Shown: one piece after another, positions 23,055-35,267 of the stretch
Position numbering within the stretch: the stretch's first letter is position 1
Layout of the letters: every line of letters begins with the position of its first letter
Assembly (NCBI GenBank): GCA_963969595.1
Contig: OZ018417.1
Location: 14,510,501-14,574,500 of the forward strand
Direction: 5' to 3'
Source: Neckera pumila
Taxonomy: Eukaryota; Streptophyta; Bryopsida; Hypnales; Neckeraceae
Length of the DNA stretch: 64,000 nucleotides
Position numbers and translations under genes: made by a program
The notes under the pieces: model-generated
Database searches by the model: none
Told to the model about the DNA's origin: nothing
Seen by the model: only the letters and a program-made list of their open reading frames with translations

Positions 23055-25076
23055 AGCTTGAGCACTTTAAGAACCTTCTACCTTAAAAGCATCTCTACTC
23101 TTTCACTCGGTAATTGCCTTGCCAAATGGCTTTTTGCAGGCTCGACTTTCCTTCTAGGCTCCATCAACGAAGTAGTTCCCCACCTTTTTACTCCATATCT
23201 CCAATAGCTTTGCATTACCATTGGTGGGAATTGCTATAATTGCCATGTTTTTAGAAAGTTTTATAAAAACATTGTCAAGACAAGTAGAATCCAAGTTTAG
23301 AGAACAGATGAGCGGGCCTATTAAGTTGAAGAATTGAGTGCTTAAATAGGCAGAGCCGAGATGATTTTTGGAGCTTTTGCATCTACTATAGAAGACGTTT
23401 TGGAAGGGGCCAAGGACTCCCCCAACGAAAGAGTAGAATCCTCTAAAAGCATCTACAATTAAATCGGCTTCTAAAACCATAAAGGCATAATAAAGGGGCA
23501 ACTTCAAACAAACACTCCGTGAATTAATCTTCCTTTATTCTTGGGCCTACCAATTTTCCTTCCCAAATTTGATAAAGTAGCAAAATACAAAGAGCTTGCA
23601 ACTTGGCTTGCAATAGAAAGATTCTTAATTGTTCATGCATTATTATGTGTGCCAATAAATTAGACCAATTACTTTTTTTGGCATGAAAAATCTTCTTTTA
23701 ATGTAGAATCTTTTTCTTTTTTTATGATGCAAATAAGCCCATTTGTCTTTTGGATTGCATGCTTTGCATGGGTTTAAATTTTTATAAAGTCACCAAAACA
23801 TAATGAGATCCGCATTCCTCTTTTGAAAATTCCAATATTGTCCATGTTTTAAACAATCTATGACAAGTAGAATGACTAGTTTGCCATGTTGGCATCGTTG
23901 AAAATTAAAAAAAAAATTCTATATAAAGACAAATCTGAGAAATGGAGAGTGCAATTGAATTTTATTTCCTTACAAATTATGAAGTTGCTATGAACTTTTG
24001 AAGTGTTTTGTCCAATTGACCCTATAGAATCTCTAGAGTCCTCAAAGCCAACAAAAAGTGTATCTATAATAGCCATCTTACTCACCTAAAGCAATCCCTG
24101 ATGCAATCACAATATTTTCTAAAATGGCCACAGTCAGCATAAAGGCCTAAGTGAAAGTTACTTCCCGTAATGAATTTACACTCAAGAAGAGGAAGTTCCT
24201 ATTGGAGTCATTAATCATTCCATCACCACCATTCAAAACATTGTTGATTGTGGCTCAACTTAATATAGCATAAATCTAGTTTTTTTTAAATTTGCCATAG
24301 GGTGATGCTTGACTTTAATGAAACATTCTCTAGGTGTCCATCATAGGTCTTTTGCTAGTCATAGGTTGGTTTACCTTATCTCAAGTAACAATAATTATAT
24401 GATCTAATATTTAGGTCAATTTCAAATTAAATGTGAAAAATCATTTTAATCATATTAATAGACCAAAGCGTTCTTGCATTTAAAGTTACAAGACTCTTTG
24501 GATAGATTATTGCTTTATAAAGGCTATTTTTGCTTATCATTTCTAGCTTCAAAATCTTCATACTAGATTTGAGACTATGAGAGTAAAAACACCTTTAAAA
24601 AGTAGAGTTTGTACAACAAACAATGTTAGAAAACTGGACTCAAAATTCACAGTATCTTTCCAAGAACAAAGACTTGCAAATCAATAAGGTTAGGAAAACA
24701 AAAACAGAAATCAGAATTGAAGCTTGCAATGCTAGATTAATCATTGGCCCCATGTCATACCAATATGTTTTGACTATGATTTGAATTCAATATGCATGGA
24801 TTTCCACAAAGTCTCCACAAAAGATGGATCTAATTTGGCTCATTGGTTGCAAAAATCATTGAGAAAATCTCATGCTAGTGAAGGGATGCTTCACCAAAGG
24901 GAAAGGGGGTCTGAGTAGAATTGTAGTTTGTACTTTTGACGGGATTTTTGAAGAAGAAAGGAATATTATTCCCTTATTTCCGTTCAGTTGACATGAATTA
25001 TTTAATGTGGATTCTTGTGAAAAGCTGTTAGAAATAGAATCAGTGTACAAGCAGATTGATTTCTGCTCATGCAGTT
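23055..25076. other. AT-rich intergenic DNA with repeat relics
   Basis: The part 23100-23510 holds a minus-strand open frame (about 117 codons) that shares a block with 7940-8110. It is probably a decayed transposon piece rather than a gene, because no domain is recognisable. The rest is AT-rich with no gene. Confidence 0.35.
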
Positions 25077-25440
25077 GGTATGCGAATTGGCAAAGTGATG
25101 TGATTGAGGATTTGGAGTAGGTTTATTTCCACTTATTTCAGTCAATTGGCATGCAAGCTAGCAGAGCGATGTGATTGGGAATTTGGAGTACACAATTTAG
25201 ATCTTCTGGTACACTACATTTTTGGCATACGAGCTAGTAGTGATTGGGAATTTGGAGTAAACAATTCAAATTTGCTTGAACACTACATTTTGGCATGCAA
25301 GCTGGCAAAGCAATGTGATTGGGAATTTGGAGTAAACATTTTCAGTCAATTGGCATGCGAGCTGGCAAAGCGATGTGATTGGGAATTTGGAGTATACAAT
25401 TCAGATCTGCTTGTACACTACAGTTTGGCATGCAAGCTCG
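25077..25440 (+). repeat. Tandem minisatellite, about 60-75 bp unit
   Basis: Five degenerate units share GATGTGATTGGGAATTTGG (near 25097, 25169, 25239, 25315, 25375), and most also GGCATGCAAGCTGGCAAAG. Because many units differ by multiples of three, a 139-codon frame stays open across them and encodes repeats of RCDWEFGV. An isolated unit with the same core is at about 26000-26070. I regard the frame as a by-product of the repeat. Confidence 0.6.
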
Positions 25441-26746
25441 GGGAGGGCACTTGGTTCTACTACTACCAATCACCTGCGAACAAGTGGTTTCTAATAAACT
25501 ATAATTTCAACCTAAAATTTTGAGCCTTGTTTGGTAATGACTATAGATTTCTATTGCCAAAATTTCCAACTCAAATGAAATATGGAATAATTTCTAGAAG
25601 AGGTTGAAAATGAACCTAAAATGGCATATTTTTGAACTCAAATATTTATAGAAAATACATTTAGATGACCATTGCATCAATATTCAACTCAAAATGAGCT
25701 TTCAATAGAGAGTTTTTTTTAGGAATTTTTTGTTCATTTTTTAGACAATTTTTTCGGATATAATATAGGGGTGTGAAAGTTATTTTTCAGTTTTGTAGTG
25801 TATCTATTTACTTCAAAAATTTGTAACTAATTATCATTAGCAAATAAAAATATCAATAATTCAAAACATAAACTTTCAAATTAAAAAAAACATTTTCATA
25901 TTTTTTTTGTTTTCATTTATTTAAATTTTAGGATATAATATAGGGGGTACAAAGTTTTGGTCGCACATAGTTTGGATTAGATACACTAAGTGCACCCCCC
26001 ATGCATGCAAGCTGGCAGAGCGATGTGATTGAGAATTTGGAGTAAATAATTCACATCTGCTTGTACACTGCATATATTGTTCTAGACATGTCAGAACAAA
26101 ATCCAATTTTATTTTGAGAAATTCACACAAGCTGACAATGCAGATGTGACATATTTGATAGGCTCCCTATTCTACTATTAATAGCTTTATTTGTCAATGT
26201 CTGATGGCCCACCCAAGGGCTGTTTTCTCTAATTGAAAGGTATTGATTTGCCTAATAATCTTGTATTTCAAGTCAATCACTTCATTTCTAAATGCATCTA
26301 AGCTCCAAATTGCTTGAATTTGGCGTCATTGCAAATAAGTTGAAATATACTACAAGTAAAGGGGAATAAAAAACAAACAAATTATACAACAATAGCAATT
26401 CAAAGTAAACTACAAACATTTTTTTCTTATTTGTCCATTATGAGGTAAAATTACAATTAACCAAATCTAACAAGAGAATTTAAGTGAGACAACACTAAAG
26501 AGGTGTTAATGGGATTTTTAGTTAAACTGTTTCTTAAAAAAATTTAGAACTTCTTTTTAAAGCTTATACAAGCTCACAATTTTGATATAATTCACTTTTG
26601 GTTGTTCTAAATGTCTTCATATGAAGCTAAAATAACTTTTAAAAAGATTCATTGGTGCTTAATTATTGTCCTTTAGAGGTTTAAAATTTGGATGTTATTT
26701 TTGAAAGACCAGTTGATACCAAAGTAATTGGGATCAATTGGACTAA

Positions 26747-27528
26747 CTTCTAAAGGACCAAGAGTACCTTAAGAGACTCTTCAAGGTTTAGGCAAATTTC
26801 TATGATATCAAATTTTGGCATGATTTTTTAAATTCTTTTTCAAAGATAGGAAATCTATTATCTTTCAGCGAATGTAATTTTTATTTCAATTGGTGGCCAT
26901 GAATAAAAGTTATGCTACCTAAATCTCAAAAGCAAGGTCTTTGGGCAAAATAAGAAATAGCAAAACTCAAAAATAAGATTATTCATTCTTTTGATTTTCA
27001 TAGAAAATATTTTTGTCCACATGGAAAGATTAGATTTGTTATATTTGGTCTAGTTATGAAAAAATTATGTAGAATCTTGTTTTTCAAACAACATAGCATC
27101 TTCATCAAAAAATAAACTTTATGATTCATTTTTGAACTCAATTTTCACAATTTTTTAAGAAAAAAAAGTGCACATGGTTTAGTTTGCTTTATAGAACAAT
27201 CTTGTTGTTGGAATTAGTATGTTTTAATTCCATCTTTGAACTATTAATGATCCAAATTTTTCAAGTTTAATAAGATTCAAGGCCAAAAAATCTAGTCATG
27301 CAAGTGAAATAAAAAACCTTTTAGTCACTTGAAACGCAAATATTTTTGCAATCTATATGGTCAAAATTATGAAATTATCCTATACAATTTCATACTAATT
27401 AAGTGCAATTGCGCAAGATTTTATTGTTAGGTATGAATTTTGTTTTATTTTTAGGGTTTTGCACCTTACAATGGAAATGGTAGTTTGAATGTTTTTTGAC
27501 CAAAAAAATGACCTTAGTCTTTTTGAGG
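26747..27528. mobile_element. TTAA-type piggyBac-like element, diverged copy
   Basis: The left end CTTCTAAAGGACCAAGAG follows CTAA (one base off TTAA). The right end GGTCCTTT has decayed to TAGTCTTTTTGAGG, followed by TTAA at 27529-27532. The body matches 3497-4416 in order (for example GGCATGATTTTTTAAATTC and GAATAAAAGTTATGC), about 80% alike by eye. Non-coding. Confidence 0.5.
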
Positions 27529-27532
27529 TTAA

Positions 27533-29618
27533 TGTTGCTTGGGACTGACCAATAGAATCATCTTAGTTATTGTTCATTATTTTCTCTAACTGTTACATCC
27601 AAAATCTCATAATAAAAGTTGTATTGTATTCTCGATTGTATTGCTTCATAACATTATAACAATGAGTTAAAAATGTTTAGGGAAGTCTTTCTATGTTTTC
27701 ATTAATATTTTGATCTTACATGTACCAAATCATCATGTAGCCAATAGTTGGTTTCTAATATCCTTCCAATTTAGTTTTAAATTTCAAACTTACAAAGCTA
27801 ATTTTTTTGAAAGGATATTCATATCAAATCTTTTACTTATTGTTCATTATTTGTCCTTAATTACATCCAAAATTTTATAGCAAAGATTGTATCACATTGC
27901 TCCATAAGAGTGAATTATAGGTGTTTATGGGAGTCTTTAAAGCTTGCATTAATTTTTAAATCTTGCATTAATTTTTAAATCTTGCATGTACCAAATCACC
28001 ATGTAGCCAAATGTTGGTTTTCTACTTTCTTTCTATTTTGGTTTAAAATTTCAAACAAGTTACAACACTAACTCCTCTCTAAGGACATTTACACTTTCAA
28101 AAAAAAATGTACTTTGATATAAGAGTATGAAAGGCTTTATATATTTATTACTACACAAAAATACTTTATTTTTTGTGTGAGTGGTTGGGATTGGTAGATA
28201 TAATTGCGTAAGATATTGAAGTGCTTTGAATTCTTAAAGTCTTTAAATTTAATTACATATGCAACTAATTCTTGTTGTGAACATCAAGTAACTTTGAAAA
28301 TTTGTTTTTGAACCTTCGGCCATTGATAATCTGGGACAAAAGATTTTGCTTCAATGTTATTATTCTCAAGATCAGGTAGCCTAAGGTAATTGCACCAAAT
28401 TGTGTCTCTTTTCTAAAACTAACCCTTATAAATTCTTGTGTGAAATATACTCCTATTATTTATGAGAGTCTAGGCTTGATTTTAAAATTAATAGTTTATT
28501 CATTTGGCATTCAATAAATGCATTAAAAAATCTAAAATATTTTTTTGTCTTCTAAAAAGATTTAACCAAAAATTAGGCAATTAAATAATGAAAATAATGC
28601 TCAATTGCTTGTTTAGGTGTGTTTAAAATATTTTATCCACTCCATAAGTTACTCTACATCTTTGGTGCAATATACTAGCTTATGCTGACTAAAGACACCA
28701 CCAAGTTGTACTAAAAGCATTTCCAATCCACTCTGTCACCACCTCCTCCAAAATAAAATTCCAACTTTTCATTGGTTTATAATTTGGACTTGAAATTTAA
28801 CCACATTGGGATGCACTTCTTGTGGTTAATTATAGAAGAGTTTCCAAATCAAGGTTTCCAAAGCACTTTTCATTCCAAGAGAGGTGAACCCCTGAAGGAC
28901 ATTTAATTTCTATTGAACGGACAATTCAAAATTTAGATAGGTTCCTATGAAGTCAATTTTGGTCGGATGTTCACAAAATTATGACATGAAGTGTGAATAT
29001 GTACCCCCTTAGAGGGAGTATTATTTTTTTTCAAATTGGGTGTTTGGATCAAAAGTCATATTGCCTTGAATTTTTTAGCAAACCTGGGCAATTTGACCAT
29101 CTATTACTAAAATCCTCATTTACTTTTGAAATTTTATATGCATGTAATTAATAAAATATGGCATACAATTGTCAAAAAAAACTTAGCACTCCAATTACAT
29201 TCTAAGAGGAGCCAAACTTTATTAGCTATTTTAGAGAGGCTTTGAGAAAAAAATATTTTCTTTTAACTTCAAGCCCTGTTATCTTGCAATTTGTGAAATC
29301 AAAAATCTTGTATTTTTTCTTCATATTCCAAATGTTGTTTTTCTAAATTTTTTTGATTTTTTGATTTCAAATAAAAAATTTCCTCATTGCACAAGTAATC
29401 ATCAAACCATTACTAGTGTATTGCTAGTTCATTTACTTACTTTGTACTATAGGATATTTTAAAGTAATCTAGATTCCATACTTGCTTTTGAAATTTTCAT
29501 TAGTGAACCTACATTATATACTTATAAATGGTGAAAATCCAAATTTTTGTGTAGAAAAAAATTTTATTCCAAGAGGGCTCAAAGTCTGCTGACCTTGTTT
29601 GGTAGGAATGAAAAAAAA
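27533..29618. other. Very AT-rich intergenic DNA
   Basis: No gene is seen. At 27830-28070 an AT-rich block (ACATCCAAAAT...GTACCAAATCACCATGTAGCC) is a direct repeat of one at about 27590-27790. Near 28886 the words ACCCCTGAAGGACATTTAATT followed by AAAGTCAATTTTGGT-like sequence match the block at 61535-61680, suggesting the left ends of another TTAA-type family. Confidence 0.35.
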
Positions 29619-29625
29619 TCTACTT

Positions 29626-30090
29626 TCTACTATATATTATGTATTCTTTTATGAAATATTTGAAAATCAAATGGATACTTTTAAAAAAAATTCAAAGAAA
29701 CCTTTCAGACAACAAAACTATAGATAAATTCCTTGTCTTTTAAAATGTGATACTAAAGAACAAGAAAGCACCAACTGCCACCGTTGCTTTACATATTCAA
29801 ATGTGAAGATTCTACTTACATTGTTCACTTGATTAATTTATTCTTATTGCAATGTTTTCATCTTTGAAAAGGTTAAAGGTTTATATTCTTATTTTGTAAA
29901 AATTATGATTTAAAGATTTTCTTTAATTACTTTATATTGCACTATATAAATTTTTTTGAAGAATATTATATGAAGATGTCAATATTTTCATTTAAAGATT
30001 ATACATACTTTGTTTATCTACATTCTATCACATGAAAAATTGATGAAGGTAATATATTTATTGCATAGCGAAGCAAGCGCCAATCGCTAG
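29626..30090 (+). mobile_element. Helitron-like element, family B copy 2
   Basis: Aligns throughout with 3003-3475. It starts TCTACTATATATTATGTATTC, with TC alternatively 7 nt earlier after an A, and ends GCGCCAATCGCTAG followed by T. The shared interior includes GAAATATTTGAAAATCAAAT and CAACAAAACTATAGATAAAT. Non-autonomous. Confidence 0.5.
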
Positions 30091-30339
30091 TTTCAATCTG
30101 AAATTACAAATAGGAAGAGGAAGTAGGATTAGGTTTCGGTTTGGAGTGGGTTGAGGATGGAATTGGAGTGGATTGAGGTTGGGTTTGGGAATTTAAAAAA
30201 TAAAACTTGAATTGGGTTTAATTGTCACATGTAACCTTTGCCTCACTATGCGTTCATAAAACAAGTACACAAAAGACAGGTGACCAAGCTAATTCCTAAA
30301 GTCGCATTGCTCCTATAAAAACAAGTACACAAAAGACAG

Positions 30340-30870
30340 GTGACCAAGTTAATCCCTAAAGTTGCATTGCTCCTTGTAGGAGACAAAATGGATTTTAGGC
30401 AAGTTCCTATGAATTCAATTTGAAACATTTTCATAAGATAGAAAAATTTATGAGATTTTTGGAAACATATTTTTTATTTCAATCGGTGCCTAGGAGCAAA
30501 AGTTATACCACAATATGCCCAAATTTCAATTTGGCAGGCAAAAAAGGAAATCTACAAATGGTTGAAATAAAAACATTTTATATTTATTTTTATAGATGGT
30601 ATTCTTGTCTAACATGGAAACCCTTGAATCCTTCCATTTGCAATGGATTTGTGATGTGAAAGTTATAGAGCATCTTGTTTTGCAAGCAATCATAGCATTT
30701 TTTTGAAAAAAATAACATGTAGGATTTGTTTTTGAGCTTATTTTTCACATTTTTCAAAACAAAGTTTTCCACAGGCTTAAATTTGATTGTTGGAACAATC
30801 TCAACATTGAAATTACCAATGGTGTGTTTTAATTCCATCTTTGGTTAGAACTATTAATGATTTTGGTTTC
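30340..30870. mobile_element. Decayed fragment of the 3497-4416 family
   Basis: The order of words (TTTTAGGCAAGTTCCTATGA, AATCGGTGCCTAGGAGC, AAAAGTTATACC, later TAATTCCATCTTTG) follows the element at 3497-4416, but both ends are lost. Just upstream, 30246-30375 holds a short tandem duplication (ACAAGTACACAAAAGACAGG twice). Confidence 0.4.
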
Positions 30871-31098
30871 CCCTCTATTACATACAATTTTACTATTACC
30901 GTATTAATTATTCAATTTTAGCACCCTCTACCAAATATTTAATAAAATTTAAACTTTCAATTTTGGCAAAAAAATTATTATTATTGCAATTTTCAACATC
31001 CAAGATACTAAATAAATAAAATCTTCGGCATCTAGTTCCAAAAGCAACTTATTAATATGTGAGAGGTTGAGGAAGACAACTTCTTTATACAAACTAGA

Positions 31099-31671
31099 CT
31101 AGTGTGCCCTGTGTCGTTGCCACAACTAAAATCAAAGGAAAAGTAATTTTCTAACTCTCGGTTCCACTCCCAGTTCCACTCCTAGAAGCAAGAACGCCAC
31201 CAAAATCAAAGCAAAAGTAATTTTCTAACTCCCGGTTCCACTTCCAATTCCACTCCCATAAGCAAGAACGCCACCAAAATCAAAGTAAAAGCAATTTTCT
31301 AACTCTTGGTTCCACTCCTAGTAGCAAGAACGCCACCAAAATCAAAGTAAAAGTAATTTTCTAATTTTTTAATCAATAAATACTTTGAAATTCAATAACT
31401 TTTGCACCACTACTCCAAACGCCATGAAACCAAGCCGGTGCACCCCTCCCCGGCGAGAGCTTTCTGACGGTACCAAGCTCGCGGCCGGGGGACTCACTGT
31501 CAGAAAGCTGTCCACGCTACAAACAAAACAAAACAAAACAAACAAACAAACAAACAAACAAACAAACAAACAAACAAACAAACAAACAAACAAACAAACA
31601 AACAAACAAACAAACAAACAAACAAACAAACAAACAAACAAATAAATAAACAGCCTCATTTAAGGTATTGA
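31099..31671 (-). mobile_element. Helitron-like element, family A copy 2 (reversed)
   Basis: Reverse complement of the 22467-22972 element. Read on the minus strand it starts TCAATACCTTAAATGAGGC and ends CAGGGCACACTAG, again between A (31098) and T (31672) on the plus strand. It is longer (573 bp) mainly because the GTTT/AAAC run has about 25 units here against about 13 in the other copy. The minisatellite and GC-rich block are conserved. Confidence 0.75.
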
Positions 31672-34600
31672 TGGTCAGAGGTTAAATAGCCCATGTGGGA
31701 TATATAAATAGTTAGGATTAGTAGGAGCTCAACCGCTTGTAGTTAAGTCAAAAATACAAATTGTGTTCAGAGTAGAATTTTAGACCTCATTTAGACAAAG
31801 TAAAATAAGTTTTTACTTTTTCAAGACTTATTTAATATGAAAAATCAAGCTAGCTTTCATCTTCAAAAATATTTTTGAGAACAGCCTCCAATCAAAAGTT
31901 TTGGACAAATTTTAAGAAGGAATTGGAAGGGACCATTTTCTTGACATTTTCAAACATCCCTTTTGAATTTTGTCTATAACTTTTGTTTGAAGGCTCATAG
32001 TCATAAACGGATTTAAAATTAGACATAACTCTGAATTTTCTTCGTGCAAAGTTTTTTGAAAGAAGTTATTTTATTAAGCCAAAATGAGGTCTAAAACTCT
32101 ACTTTGAATACAATTACTACTTTTTGATAATGAGAGGTCAAGCTTTCATCTTCAAATTATCCCATATCCTTTGAGGGTTCATGAAAGACAATAGATTTCA
32201 TTATAAAAACAACCTCTCCATCTTTCATTCTCACTATATTCCAATGAAGAAATTCCTTCATATTCGCATCATAAAACTTCTTGATGGTAGATGTTAGATG
32301 GTCTTTGGAATTCACATTAAACCTTCTTACCAACATTGGATATTTTCTTTCTTTCCCTAAACCCTAAAACTAACATATTTCCATTGATTTTGGTAATTGG
32401 CGTTGTCAATTTTTAAGATTTTCAGCAGTTATCATTTTAATTTTTATAATATCCTTCAAAAACACATGATTTTTGCCGAAATTGAAAAAGAACTTCAGTT
32501 CTTCTATTATACTACTTTTTAAAGAATAAATCACATGACTTCTTTTTATAAATTTTCGTTTTTGTATTTGCAACTCAATTATTCAAAATCTATTGTGCAA
32601 AGTTTTTAAGTTCAAAAGATTCAAAGTCTCCGGAACTAGTTTACTGTAGTGCCAAAACCCATGATTTCTTCACTTTGATAGCATATATCTTGTAATCTAT
32701 GAAGTCAAAAATGTCTAAAATTTTTTCTACACATTCTAGTACTAGTCTACTACAAGTTCCTATGGTTAGATTTGCAAAAATACCATTTAAATTTTTTTGC
32801 TCTTTGCACTAGAAATGTCGAGCATTTTTTGATGATAAAAGGCCTTGAGACTTTAGAGGCTAATAAAAATTACTTTTCAAACATCCTTGGATAAGTATTA
32901 CTTTTCACAATAAGCTCTTAGAACATTCATAATTCACCATATGGATGCCAAGTCTCTCAGGGATTAATTCTAAACTGACCAATCTATCTCTGCCATTGTT
33001 TGTCTCAAAATAATTCTATGAAGATATAATATATGCAATATTCCTTTTAAAGGAATACCAAAGCCATTAATTCAAACAATCAGTTGAATCTTTTGCAACA
33101 TTCCATGGTTAACGCCTAAAGTTCATTCAAATTTAAAGGCCCGATTGCTTCAAAATAGTTGTCTCCAAAGCAAGGCTAAAATCTTCATCAACATTTAGGT
33201 TTTTAACAAATTCAACAATAGGATCTTTGGTTAAAATGTTCAAAGACATCTTCCAAAATTTTTAATGAACATTTCCACTAATTGCAAGTTTAGTGAGTCC
33301 AAACTTCAAAATCTACACTTTTCTAGCACTTCAAAAAGGTGAAGTTTTGTCATTCAACATTTTTAGCAAAAAACATATATGCATTGTAACTTGTGCATTT
33401 TAATCAATATATTGTAAAATGCAATTTTTTTTTTTTCATTTTCCCTGAAAAGGGAAAGCGGCAATATTAAATGTTATAATGGTGCTCCAAGTTTCAACAT
33501 TCATCCACGTACTAGATAGAAAATGTGATTCTACTTATCTATAATTCTATTTTCATTCACAATGTGGCAATTTCATCCAAGATTTTTCTTGAACTTCAAG
33601 TTTTTGGCGATTTCATCCAAAATTTTACTAAAAATTTTCTATAGGCTTGGTGCTAGGCCAAGATTTTTGGTGCAATTTTGCACCAAATTGCCAAAAAAAA
33701 ATCATTGGTAAAATGGGTTGAAAACACATGCAAAAAATTTAACCAAAATAACTCTTAGATTCATCTTCAAAATAATAATAAAGTAGAAGGTGGTATTAAA
33801 TGAAAGAAAAAACTAAATTGCTAATAAAGTTTACAAGGATTGAGAACTGTTAATCCAAATGGTGAGATTGATCTATTAAAAACGGTAACCTTCATTTATT
33901 TTTTTATTTGAAAACTTTCAAAGATGAGTTCCAAAAAACGACTTTATATGTTTAGCTACCTTCATTGCCCACAAGTAAAACTCCTCATAAATTTCACCTC
34001 ATTACTTGGAATTGAATGGTTCAAATGTTTTTGAATTGGTGTCAATCTATAACCTCCAAAAAATTAATTAATCTTTTATTAGAATATTTTTTTTGCTTAC
34101 TCGGTTTGACATTGAAATTAAAACCCTCCTGTTAATATTTTCAATATATATTAGAATGACATGAAACAAAGCTTTACATGTAGACTAGGATGATTATCTT
34201 CCATTCTAAACATTTCATGCAAAAAATTTAAATTATGAAGTCAATAACGCTTGCCCAAATTTTCAAAAATCCAAACAGGATTCTTTAGTCCTTCAGGAAT
34301 TAAGAGTGACAAAAGTTCTTTTTTCTTTTTTCTTTTGAATCCACAAAATCAAAGTATGTCAAGGAAATGTGGATGTGAATACATAGTGCAAAAAAACCCC
34401 TCTACTTTGAAAACGTACGATCTTGAAATCCCATGGACAATTATAAGTCTTGCTTGCCTAGGTGCAATAGTACAATACACACCTTCCTAAAGATTGCTTC
34501 TAATTTCACATGTCTTTTGGTAGGAGATCTTTGAAGCGATTGGAGTCTGCAAACGTTCTCTTACACAAGAAGAACAGTAAGGTGATATGGGGGGGATACT

Positions 34601-35267
34601 ATTCAGCATGTAACTTCACCCTCTGTAGAATTTCTATTTAAACAAAGATTTAGGGTGGTGGTGGTGAAGTTACATGTTGAACATTAGACCCCTTGCTATC
34701 ATCCTCCCGATCTCCATGTGTAATATAGAGGTAGTTTCCTCTACATTACAAGTTGCATTTGCCAATGTACCAACAAAGATCATATCTGGGTAAATTCTTT
34801 GCACTCTGTGATTCCAACTTCAATACTAATAACTAATTAGATGCCAATTCCATTTATCTTTCAAGAAAAATTTACTTAATAAAAATTTGAAGAAGTCAAA
34901 CTATCCAAAATTACAAATCAGCTAGTAAATTATTACTTTATGAACCTCCTATCTTAAGGTGGACTTCCATGTACAAAAATCAACCAAACTTTGCAAAAAG
35001 ACCAAAATATTTTAGAATGCTACATGAAACTGTGCAATATTTGCAAGAGGAGAATCGAAATTGTTGATCAATACAATTTTAGGGAGAAGCTCTTGAAAGC
35101 AATTTCCGACTTCTAGAAATCTATATTTATTATGGATTTGAACTTTTCAATTGCTTTTAGTTTGACTACAAGGCAAAACTACTCCTATAATGTATTCTTC
35201 CCTTATTTATAAAGAAATGAAAACGTCATCAACGAATCAATTCGAATCGATTCGGATTCTCAAATAC
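31672..35267. other. AT-rich intergenic DNA with repeat fragments
   Basis: No gene is seen. The part 32590-32867 is a 3' fragment of the 3497-4416 family: it shares CACTTTGATAGCATATATCTTG, CTAGAAATG and AAAAGGCCTTGAGACTTTAG before TTAG-like DNA. A small inverted repeat (CAGCATGTAACTTCACC / GGTGAAGTTACATGTTG) spans 34603-34680. Near 34290-34305 CTTTAGTCCTTCAGGAATTAA looks like one end of another TTAA-type element. Confidence 0.35.

Noticed and set aside
23154..23507. 117-codon minus-strand frame
   Set aside because: Shares a block with 7940-8110 and sits among repeats; no domain; probably a repeat relic.
25077..25440. CRISPR-like array
   Set aside because: Units are degenerate and contiguous without uniform spacers, in a plant nuclear context; it is a minisatellite.
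22467..31671. A single 9.2-kb transposon bounded by long terminal inverted repeats
   Set aside because: Each arm has its own Helitron-type start and end with A/T flanks, and the left arm has an empty-site relative at 431-539, so two independent insertions explain the data better.
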